Of a stretch of DNA of 64,000 nt, positions 56,541-64,000 are shown piece after piece. The notes beneath the pieces were generated by a model, which did not search any database, had not been told where the DNA came from, and saw nothing but the letters and a program-made list of their open reading frames with translations. Position numbers and translations under genes: made by a program. The stretch covers positions 1 through 64,000 of the IMG/VR virus record IMGVR_UViG_3300008107_000184; one strand, 5' to 3'. The first letter of the stretch is position 1. Each line of letters opens with the position of its first letter. The DNA is from a virus.

Positions 56541-57822
56541 CGACGACCCAAACTCCATCAATCGTCAGAGCACCATTAACATTCACAGGTCCTGCCATCA
56601 GACCATTAAAGTTTGTTCCAATATAATGATTGCCGTTCAGAGTATTATCCATTATCACCATACCATTTGAAACATAAATTCCTTGGAATGAGTTGCCAAC
56701 ACCAGTGAGTGCTGATACATCAACGCTTGTAGTATTAACTCCAACAGAACTTTCGGTTGTAATACCAGCAGTGTTTGCTCTCCACTTGGAAGAAACAACG
56801 CCAGTCAACAAAGAACCATCACCAACAAACTTGGATGCTGTGATGATTCCTGCACCAACATTGCCCATTGAAACGGCAGCACCAGTCGTATTGATGCCAC
56901 CAGGTCCAACTGTAATGGAACCTACAACAACATTATCAGCAGTTGTAAGCCCTACATTGCCAGTGCGCCCATAAAAACCAGTGACATTACTTGACGTTGC
57001 ACCAGCAAAGCCAATGTGTCTTACCTGAATTGCAACTCCACTTCCAGGTGCTGATACAAAACTAATAACATTTGCATTGACACTATATGCTCTAGTTACA
57101 AAAGCATCTGAAGGATACTGTACAACACCATCTAGTGTAGCTAAAACATTCTGATTGTTTGCTGGTATTTTAGAAAGTGTAAAGTCAGTTGTTGCATTAT
57201 TGCCAGTGAAACTATCAACAGTATTATCCGCAATATCAAAGGTTGGGAAGTTGTTGGCAACTAGATTTCCCCAAAAGACATCGGTGATTGCTGGGGGTGT
57301 TGAAAATACAATGACAGAATCTAAATCAAATCCAAATCCATTTGCTGGTGTTGTCGTATCATTTGGTTGCTGAATAACACCATTAATAGAAATTTGAAGT
57401 TGAGCAGCACGAGTCATTGCTGCTTTGGTTCCATTATCATATGTTGCCTTGAATCTTGTATTGATTCCGTCGAAGGCAACATTGAATGTATGATTTGTTC
57501 CTACTCCAGGTCCAGTGATTTGAATAAAGGCGCCGTTTATTGCATTGACATAACTCAATGCAAGACGAATGCTATTTTGGTCGTATTTAATAATATAGTA
57601 AACATTACCAGAAATTAAGTTACCAATTGCAGTTCCAGTGGTGCTGTAAGTAACTCTCTGCCCGGTAATGAATCGATGATTGTTTAGCGTGATTGTGTCA
57701 TTAACCAGCGAAATGATACTTGAATCACTACCATCGAACGTCAGTGTGTATGATGAAATGTCATCCAAAATTTTGAAAGAATTATTTTCTCCAATCGAAG
57801 GCAGGTTTCCAAGATATGACAT
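56536..57822 (-). CDS. Tail-fibre-like protein with adaptor-type N-terminus
   Basis: 428 residues. Two adaptor-like units: QLQISINGVIQQPND and VLATLDGVVQYPSDAF, each a strand-rich domain with GV(I/V)Q(Q/Y)P as in the 246-residue protein. A shaft with VTGFYGRTGNVGLTTADN follows and the C-terminal cap NGLMAGPVNVNGALTID ends GVWVVV. Probably joins a fibre to the baseplate or forms a short spike. Confidence 0.7.
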   Translation of the reverse strand: MSYLGNLPSIGENNSFKILDDISSYTLTFDGSDSSIISLVNDTITLNNHRFITGQRVTYSTTGTAIGNLISGNVYYIIKYDQNSIRLALSYVNAINGAFIQITGPGVGTNHTFNVAFDGINTRFKATYDNGTKAAMTRAAQLQISINGVIQQPNDTTTPANGFGFDLDSVIVFSTPPAITDVFWGNLVANNFPTFDIADNTVDSFTGNNATTDFTLSKIPANNQNVLATLDGVVQYPSDAFVTRAYSVNANVISFVSAPGSGVAIQVRHIGFAGATSSNVTGFYGRTGNVGLTTADNVVVGSITVGPGGINTTGAAVSMGNVGAGIITASKFVGDGSLLTGVVSSKWRANTAGITTESSVGVNTTSVDVSALTGVGNSFQGIYVSNGMVIMDNTLNGNHYIGTNFNGLMAGPVNVNGALTIDGVWVVV

Positions 57823-57836
57823 ATCTGTTTTTTAGT

Positions 57837-57843
57837 TATTTAT
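57837..57843 (-). promoter_or_regulatory. T4-late-type promoter box
   Basis: ATAAATA followed by ACTAAAAAACA, before the gene at 57822, with the TAA stop (57840-57842) inside. Confidence 0.55.
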
Positions 57844-58055
57844 TCTGGACCAAAAGTGTTTCCTGGAATTCTTGAATCTAATGGAGATTCTGGTCCGTTA
57901 TCTTCAACAACTCTAATTGAACTTTCATCTTGACCTTCATCAATCAATTCTTGCTTTCTAGTTAAAGCTTTTTCTTGAGTTGGAATTTTTGAATGAGACC
58001 AGTCTTTTAGTTCCCATTCACCATCTTTTAAAATTTCTATTCTATAAAAAGTCAT
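57840..58055 (-). CDS. Small fibre-associated hypothetical protein
   Basis: 71 residues: MTFYRIEILKDGEWELKDWS, then a helical KALTRKQELIDEGQDES segment and an acidic, Pro/Gly-rich end. No domain recognised. Lies between two fibre genes, 13 bases after the upstream one. Confidence 0.55.
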   Translation of the reverse strand: MTFYRIEILKDGEWELKDWSHSKIPTQEKALTRKQELIDEGQDESSIRVVEDNGPESPLDSRIPGNTFGPE

Positions 58056-58068
58056 ATGAGTTTTATGT

Positions 58069-59745
58069 TTAATAATCCGATATTATTTTCATATATATAC
58101 CCGCAATATTACCTGATGAATAGTAACTCGTTGCCTTTGCTTGTAATGTGAGATTATTTCCAGAACTACTTAACGACAAACTAAAACTTCCAGTGTTCCA
58201 ACTACCACCAGCGTGTAATTGATTCAATAAGTTAACGCCGTAACCAGGACTAGTAGTATTAAAAGCCCATTCTTGAACATTTTTTGAAGACGCATCTCCA
58301 GACGTAACAAAAATAACTCCACTTGTATCATTAAATCTTGGAAATAAAGTATACCAAGTATTATTACACGTTACCGCTGCGGTATAACTGTGAAAACCTG
58401 ACATATTTCTATATGTTAAATTTGTGCCAGATGCTATATTACCAGTATCAGTTTGATCGTTTAAGTTAGTATATACACGTACCGAAGAAGACAATACATC
58501 ACCTTGTACGTGAAGTTTTTGGGTTGGATTGTCGGTTCCTATGCCAGTATTTCCACCTGGAGATATTACTGCAGCTAATCTTGGTGTTACAGTTGTATTT
58601 GCAGTAGTTGCTTGATTTGCAGTATTGCAAGTATAAAAGTTTATATATCCACCATATGCTTGTTCGATACCACTAAATCCATATGAAGCAGTATTTGTTG
58701 CATAAAAATTATTATTACTTATTCCTCCCTCAATATAATTTAACCATCCTCTTAAGTTATAACCTATTAAATTATTATTATAACTTGAAACCTGACTAGA
58801 TGATAATGCTCCATAAGTCGTCCACAAAACTCCATTACCACCAGATACAGTGGCAATTATACTTCCTACATGTAATGCTGCTCGTGGATTTGTAAATCCT
58901 ATACCAACATTACCACCCGATAAAATCCTCATTCTTTCTGTATTGCCACCGGCTTTGAATTCAATTGCGTTTTCAGCACGAAGTTGCATATTAGTGGTGC
59001 CATCAACATCACCAAAATATCCCCGTGTTGTTCCGCTACTTTGTATAGTAAAAGAACCGTTAAACTTACTACTTCCATTAACATCTAGTTTTGCACCTGG
59101 GGATGCTGTTCCTATGCCCAAGTTACCACCACCAGTACAAGCAAGAATATTACCACTAGTATTGCTGTTTATTAATAAATCACTACCGTCAATCTGTAAA
59201 CCTCTATATCCAGAATTCGCAGTATTTCTCGCAGCAATTCTAGAATAAGTGCTAGGACTATTGGCACCTATCATTAAACGTTCAGAACCTGCAGTTAATT
59301 CTAATTGTTCTGCTGGATTATTAGTGCCTATACCGACAGAAGAACCAGCACTAACTCGTACTCCACTCCTCGCTGTAATAACACCAACAGAATCAACGTT
59401 AGTCGTGTCTTCATAGGTCACTGTTCCAGCAACACTGACGTTTCCAGTGATTACTGCACTCGCAGCAGTAATGGCACTAACAGTGATATTTGGAGTTCCT
59501 GAAAGACCTGTTGCGTTTCCTGTTACATTACCAGTTAAGTTTCCACTAAAAGTTGTAGCAGTGACAACACCTGTGGAATTAATATTCCGAATAGAAAGCC
59601 CTGTGGAATGTAGATCGGAACTTCCTATTGTAAAACCTGCACTATGAATCGTAACGGCACTTCCAACATTGATTTGCGAAGCCGTAACGACTCCTATGTT
59701 TATAGAACTTTGAAGAACTTCGCCACTAATCTTTGTAAGTGCCAT
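58069..59745 (-). CDS. Tail-fibre-like protein
   Basis: 558 residues. Begins MALTKISGEVLQSSINIGVV; shaft with NLTGNVTGNATGLSGTPNIT and VTYEDTTNVDSVGVITARSG, both shared with the fibre at 48832, so the N-terminal halves are paralogous while the C-terminal halves differ. Several IGTNNPAEQLEL/GIGFTNPRAALHVG units. C-terminal beta domain ends MKIISDY. No S74 domain. Confidence 0.7.
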   Translation of the reverse strand: MALTKISGEVLQSSINIGVVTASQINVGSAVTIHSAGFTIGSSDLHSTGLSIRNINSTGVVTATTFSGNLTGNVTGNATGLSGTPNITVSAITAASAVITGNVSVAGTVTYEDTTNVDSVGVITARSGVRVSAGSSVGIGTNNPAEQLELTAGSERLMIGANSPSTYSRIAARNTANSGYRGLQIDGSDLLINSNTSGNILACTGGGNLGIGTASPGAKLDVNGSSKFNGSFTIQSSGTTRGYFGDVDGTTNMQLRAENAIEFKAGGNTERMRILSGGNVGIGFTNPRAALHVGSIIATVSGGNGVLWTTYGALSSSQVSSYNNNLIGYNLRGWLNYIEGGISNNNFYATNTASYGFSGIEQAYGGYINFYTCNTANQATTANTTVTPRLAAVISPGGNTGIGTDNPTQKLHVQGDVLSSSVRVYTNLNDQTDTGNIASGTNLTYRNMSGFHSYTAAVTCNNTWYTLFPRFNDTSGVIFVTSGDASSKNVQEWAFNTTSPGYGVNLLNQLHAGGSWNTGSFSLSLSSSGNNLTLQAKATSYYSSGNIAGIYMKIISDY

Positions 59746-59746
59746 A

Positions 59747-60073
59747 TCAGGTCATTTCTAACAGGGTAACCGCAACATCTAAACTTCCAGCAACATCACT
59801 TTTAGCAGTTAAGGTATCCGTTGCTTCCAATACAATTTTATTACCTTGCATAAATTCTAAGGTTGATCCCTGTGGAATGGGAACGTTTCTCAAAAGACTG
59901 ATATTATCTCCGACTGCTCTTGTAATTCCAATACCAACATTAATACCCGTACCCGATACATTTGCGAGTGTAATGCCAATAATAGTTGTTGTGGTCGCAG
60001 ATGGAGCAGTATAAATGCCAACAGTTGTTACACCTACACTTGCTTTAGTTTTCAATTTAAAAGCGTTCGTCAT
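59747..60073 (-). CDS. Small conserved structural protein
   Basis: 108 residues, beta-rich: TNAFKLKTKASVGVTTVGIY, TTTTIIGITLANVSGTGINV, then IPQGSTLEFMQGNKIVLEAT. This is a form of small virion protein common in cyanophages, found next to large fibre genes. It might be a decoration or trimeric cap; the role is inferred. Confidence 0.65.
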   Translation of the reverse strand: MTNAFKLKTKASVGVTTVGIYTAPSATTTTIIGITLANVSGTGINVGIGITRAVGDNISLLRNVPIPQGSTLEFMQGNKIVLEATDTLTAKSDVAGSLDVAVTLLEMT

Positions 60074-60078
60074 TTATA

Positions 60079-63000
60079 CTATCCGAATACAATTGAATAA
60101 ATCAAAGCGTTTTCCAAAACGCTATTACCATTAACTTTATAATCTCCTGTGATATTTATATCTCCTACTGCGTCTATCTTATAAGATGGAGACGTTGTGC
60201 CCACACCAACATTGCCAGTAATATAAACTTCTTCAAATCTAGAATTGCCAACAACATCTAAATCACTTCTAGGATTTGATGTATTAATACCAAGATTATC
60301 ATTTGCTGGATTATAATATACAGAATTCGCACCGGAGAAAATGCCAAGACTATTAAATTGAATTTGACCATTCAGTCCGGCAGCATTGGTAACAATGCCA
60401 ATACCACCAGCACTCGACCAGATAACATCCGAACCATTAGATGTAAGAACGAATCCAGAGTTTCCTGCGCTATTTGTGCTATCATAAAGACCATTACGAA
60501 TACGAATGTTTCCATCAACATCAAGTTTTTGTGTCGGATTTGTGATTCCAATTCCAAAAAATCCACTTGTAGGAATAAAGGCAATCAGGGTGCTTGCAAT
60601 TCCTACAGAACTGACTCCGATATTGGAGGCAAATGTTGGATATACTGGATTAGCACTAATTGGTTGCGCCTCAACAGTGAATGCAGTAACACCAAAGAGA
60701 TTACTACCATCACCATAGTAAACAACTGTTGTAACACCTGGATTTGATGAAGTTACGATACCCGACGAAGTAATCTTAACCTTGTCAAGTATTGTTTCGC
60801 CAACGACATGTAACCTTGATTGTGGATTTGTGATGCCAATACCAAAATAACCAGGATCTGGAATATATGCAACTTGAGTGCTTGCGATTCCTACAGAACT
60901 TACACCAGCATTAGAAGCGAATGTGGGGTATACTGGCGTTGTTACAAATGGTTGAGATTCAACCGTGAATGCTGTAACGCCAAATAGATTACTACCGTCA
61001 CCATAGTAAACAACCGTTGTAACACCAGGATTTGTTGAGGTAATAATTCCAGTTGATGTAATCTGAACTTTGCCTAATGTTGATACTCCAGAAACATTTA
61101 ACTCATTAACAGAAACAAGTCCACCAATAGTGCTAGTTGAAACTCCAGCGACACCCGAATAAGTACTTACACCAGCAGTCCAAGCATAAGTCGCTATACC
61201 AGATACGTTGGCATATCCGCTGAAAGTGGAGAATCCTGTTGTATTTGAGTATCCAGAGAAGGTAGAAAATCCTGAAGAGTTTGAGTATCCAGAAAATGTT
61301 GAGAATCCAGAAGTATTAGAGTAACCAGAGAATGTAGAATATCCAGCTACACCCGAATAAGTACTTACACCAGCAGTCCAAGCATAAGTCGCTATACCAG
61401 ATATGTTGGCATAATCAGAGAAAGTAGATACTCCAGAAGCATTAGCATATCCACTAAAAGTTGATACTCCAGCAGCGTTAGCATATCCAGAGAATGTGGA
61501 GAATCCTGTTGTATCAGAGTAACCAGAGAATGTAGAATATCCAGCGACACCCGAATAAGTACTTACACCAGCAGTCCAAGCATAAGTTGCTATACCTGCA
61601 TTGTTTGCATATCCACTAAAAGTTGATACTCCAGCAGCGTTAGCATATCCAGAGAATGTAGAGAATCCTGTTGTATCAGAGTAACCAGAGAATGTGGAAT
61701 ATCCAGCAACTCCAGAATATGTTGAAACTCCAGCAGTCCAAGCATAAGTTGCTATACCAGAGTTATTGGCATAATCGGAGAAAGTTGCCACCCCGGCAGC
61801 ATTAGCATATCCGGAGAATGTAGAGAATCCTGAAGTATTAGAATACCCAGAGAATGTAGAGAATCCTGAAGTATTAGAATACCCAGAGAAAGTTGATACT
61901 CCAGCAGCGTTAGCATATCCAGAGAATGTGGAGAATCCTGAAGTATTAGAATACCCAGAAAATGTAGAGAATCCAGATACATGGGCATAGTTTGCTACAC
62001 CTAGCAAATCTCCCACAAATGTTGGAGCAGTTACAACACCAGTAGAATTAATTTGACTGGTTCTTAGTATATTAAGAGTGCTAATTCCAGTTGAATTAAT
62101 ATTTGTGAGATTTGAGTGTGTACTTGTTAGCGTAGTAACAACACCAGTTACTGCATTTAAATTAGATGTATTAAGATTAGTAAATGTAGAATTGGTTACA
62201 TTTAAATTTAAAACTGTTGCAATGCCAGTTACATTTAATCTTTCATTTGTAAACGCAGTTGCAAATCCAACATTAGAAGAAATATTATCAATGTATGCAA
62301 GATTACTATAAAGATTTGTAATCGTACCAAATCCAGTATAATTTAATCTCGTGCCACTTAAATCTGTGATAATACCGGATTGCGAGAAGATGTTGTTAGA
62401 GTGAAGATTGCTAATATCGGCACCAGTAATTGTAGCAATTCCGCTCGCCAGTCTTGAAACTTGAAGAGCATCTGCATTGATTTGCTTATCGGTAATTTGT
62501 ACATTACCAACTGCAAGTCTTACATCATTTGGAACTAGTGTAGATCCAATACCGACCGCATAATTAAATAACCAGGCATCAGTGGTGCCGACTCCATAAG
62601 TTCCTGCCCTAGACCATAAAAGTTTTTTGTGTGTATTTGGAAGTGAATTAACTCCAACAGATTGAAGTGAAACTAATGGGTTTCCTTCAGTAGAAGCAAT
62701 TGAGATACCACCACCATTTGCGCTAGTATCAGTTGATACATCAGCATTTATATTATTTGTTGTAATGCCAAGAACAATAGTTTTGTCAATAACAAATAAG
62801 TCTTCTGCGAGGATAACAGTTGTTGTTCCACCAATGCTTAAGTTTCCTGCGATAAAGACGTTATTATGGAATGTCGCAGTAGAATCAAAAACATCAAAGT
62901 CTCCCAAGACATCAAGACTCTGAATTGTTGCAATACCAGTTACAGTTAAATCAGTATTTGTAAGATAATCAATTGTAGCATTTGTGGTGTCTAGAGTTGC

Positions 63001-64000
63001 AATGGTGCCGACACCAGTATAATTAAGTCTTGCACCAGAAATATCAGTTACGACACCTACACTAATATACCCATAATCAGCATTCAGATTTGTAAAATCA
63101 GAATTAGTCGAAGTAAGATTGGTGCTATTCAGAGTGGTGATTGTAGCGACACCACTTACATTCAAGAAAGTATTATTCAGATTAGCAATCGTACCTATTC
63201 CACTGTTTAGAATCGTAGCAGTAGCGACACCAACATTAATATAATCACTGGTTAAATTATTAATTGCTGCAGTATCAGTATCTAATGTTGTAATTGTGCC
63301 GACACCAGTGTAAGTAAGTCTGGTGCCAGAAATATCAGTTACAATACCGACATCAATATTGGCATTATTAGCATTCAGATTAGTAAAATCAGAATTTGTA
63401 TAAGTTACATTTGTACCTGATAAGGTCGTAATGCTCGCAGTAGTTGCACCTAAAGTAGTAATTGTAGCAATACCACTAGTCAGTCTACTATTAGAAATCT
63501 CAGTGATAATACCAGTTACAATATAAGCATTATCAGCATTTAGATTAATAAAGTCTGAGTTAGTAGATACAATATTAGTGCTGTTAATTGTGGTAATTGT
63601 GCCAATACCAGTTACATTCAGTTGTGGTGTTTGTAATGTGTCGTAAACGGTAACGCCATATCCAGTGGTCTCAAATTTTTTGAAGTTGTCGTAATAAAGT
63701 TCTGCTGAACCATTTCTGTTAAAGTAAGCAGCAGTTTCTGTATCATTAACTCTTATAGCAACATCATCCCAGTTTGATATACTTAATAGTCCCTGATTAT
63801 TTGTATATCCAATTCCAGCAGTAAATGCACCATCAACGACTCTGTATAGTGTGGTCGGACCGAAAGCATTATAATTCAGATTTGTACCACTAATATTAGT
63901 TACAATTCCACTATTAATATAAGCATTAGTAGAATATAATGTGGCAATACTACCAATACCACTGTTCAGAAGATTATTGGTTAGATTATTAATCGTACCA
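60079..64000 (-). CDS. Giant repeat-rich fibre protein, N-terminus beyond window
   Basis: The frame is open from the TAG at 60079 to the window edge (over 1300 residues); there is no stop in the last 835 bases, so the true start lies outside. Early part: AELYYDNFKKFETTGYGVTV module and repeated (L/I)N(V/Y)(S/T)G(V/I)(A/G)TI units. Residues encoded at 61130-61990 are a tandem array of STFSGY repeats. The C-terminal part has two similar GIITNPQS/SSNPGVTTVVYYGDGSNL blocks and a cap ending ENALIYSIVFG. A large virion fibre. Confidence 0.75.
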   Translation of the reverse strand, partial: GTINNLTNNLLNSGIGSIATLYSTNAYINSGIVTNISGTNLNYNAFGPTTLYRVVDGAFTAGIGYTNNQGLLSISNWDDVAIRVNDTETAAYFNRNGSAELYYDNFKKFETTGYGVTVYDTLQTPQLNVTGIGTITTINSTNIVSTNSDFINLNADNAYIVTGIITEISNSRLTSGIATITTLGATTASITTLSGTNVTYTNSDFTNLNANNANIDVGIVTDISGTRLTYTGVGTITTLDTDTAAINNLTSDYINVGVATATILNSGIGTIANLNNTFLNVSGVATITTLNSTNLTSTNSDFTNLNADYGYISVGVVTDISGARLNYTGVGTIATLDTTNATIDYLTNTDLTVTGIATIQSLDVLGDFDVFDSTATFHNNVFIAGNLSIGGTTTVILAEDLFVIDKTIVLGITTNNINADVSTDTSANGGGISIASTEGNPLVSLQSVGVNSLPNTHKKLLWSRAGTYGVGTTDAWLFNYAVGIGSTLVPNDVRLAVGNVQITDKQINADALQVSRLASGIATITGADISNLHSNNIFSQSGIITDLSGTRLNYTGFGTITNLYSNLAYIDNISSNVGFATAFTNERLNVTGIATVLNLNVTNSTFTNLNTSNLNAVTGVVTTLTSTHSNLTNINSTGISTLNILRTSQINSTGVVTAPTFVGDLLGVANYAHVSGFSTFSGYSNTSGFSTFSGYANAAGVSTFSGYSNTSGFSTFSGYSNTSGFSTFSGYANAAGVATFSDYANNSGIATYAWTAGVSTYSGVAGYSTFSGYSDTTGFSTFSGYANAAGVSTFSGYANNAGIATYAWTAGVSTYSGVAGYSTFSGYSDTTGFSTFSGYANAAGVSTFSGYANASGVSTFSDYANISGIATYAWTAGVSTYSGVAGYSTFSGYSNTSGFSTFSGYSNSSGFSTFSGYSNTTGFSTFSGYANVSGIATYAWTAGVSTYSGVAGVSTSTIGGLVSVNELNVSGVSTLGKVQITSTGIITSTNPGVTTVVYYGDGSNLFGVTAFTVESQPFVTTPVYPTFASNAGVSSVGIASTQVAYIPDPGYFGIGITNPQSRLHVVGETILDKVKITSSGIVTSSNPGVTTVVYYGDGSNLFGVTAFTVEAQPISANPVYPTFASNIGVSSVGIASTLIAFIPTSGFFGIGITNPTQKLDVDGNIRIRNGLYDSTNSAGNSGFVLTSNGSDVIWSSAGGIGIVTNAAGLNGQIQFNSLGIFSGANSVYYNPANDNLGINTSNPRSDLDVVGNSRFEEVYITGNVGVGTTSPSYKIDAVGDINITGDYKVNGNSVLENALIYSIVFG
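61130..61990 (-). repeat. STFSGY tandem repeat array with higher-order unit
   Basis: About 17 units of 33 bp encode (F/V/Y)STFSGY(S/A)N(T/A)(S/A)G, broken by four copies of IATYAWTAGVSTYSGVAG. Neighbouring DNA units are nearly identical, indicating recent expansion and slippage. In frame throughout, so this is a fibre shaft, not a CRISPR. Confidence 0.85.

Noticed and set aside
61130-61990. CRISPR-like array of regular repeats
   Set aside because: The 33-bp units are in frame with a long fibre protein and have no distinct spacers; no cas genes are nearby.
37971-64000. Diversity-generating retroelement acting on fibre tips
   Set aside because: No reverse transcriptase and no template/variable repeat pair is seen; shared segments are N-terminal or shaft modules rather than adenine-variable tips.

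Overview
The window is part of the genome of a T4-like myovirus, most likely a marine cyanophage infecting Prochlorococcus or Synechococcus. The reasons are a set of T4 core homologues (gp4, gp5, gp26, gp27-like, gp32, gp33, gp48, gp53, gp54-like, gp59), a PhoH-type ATPase, ThyX, a DUF1825-like protein, a DUF4278 (YRG) peptide, and a glutamine-II-type riboswitch motif, an RNA class known from marine cyanobacteria and their viruses. DNA is AT-rich and almost everything is on the minus strand. No photosynthesis gene, integrase or rRNA lies in the window. The exact host cannot be told from the sequence.

Layout by coordinate (transcription mostly runs right to left). 1-4.1 kb: early-type small genes and an SF2 helicase behind sigma70-like promoters. 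4.2-13.6 kb: fibre/adhesin genes, including a 1936-residue protein ending in a Peptidase_S74 intramolecular chaperone. 13.6-15.6 kb: an accessory island with a GIY-YIG and an HNH homing endonuclease, three tRNA genes and an orphan Phd-like antitoxin. 15.8-29.6 kb: baseplate and tail hub, from tail-collar fibre and gp5 needle through a gp27-like hub, two tape-measure/hub proteins (one with muramidase-like and M23 peptidase domains), a gp26 chaperone with a short overlapping-frame partner, and gp54-like; then a plus-strand block (gp4, unknown, gp48, gp53) fired from a divergent late-promoter pair. 29.6-34.4 kb: a replication/late-transcription operon (gp32, DUF1825-like, gp59, gp33, RecB-like nuclease, PhoH, ThyX). 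34.5-37.4 kb: many very small genes, the riboswitch, glutaredoxin and a small terminated RNA. 37.4-64 kb: an unusually large array of tail-fibre-like proteins with small chaperone-like genes, a second GIY-YIG endonuclease and three 2-oxoglutarate oxygenases; the last fibre gene runs off the right edge.

Two promoter classes are visible. Early/middle genes carry near-consensus sigma70 promoters (TTGACA-17-TATAAT). Structural, fibre and endonuclease genes carry a T4-late-type box (TATAAATA, ATAAATA or CTAAATA) 15-40 nt before the start, and at 13 junctions the TAA stop of the preceding gene is the centre of that box.

The strongest new-looking points are: a textbook -1 frameshift signal joining gp26 to a 57-residue downstream frame; a glutamine-II-type riboswitch whose 3' P1 strand can pair with a copy of the 5' strand placed at the start codon; a roughly 100-nt RNA with a perfect promoter, a 14-bp palindrome over the -35 and a possible attenuator; systematic fusion of stop codons and late promoters; and three oxygenases set between two glycine-rich fibre genes.
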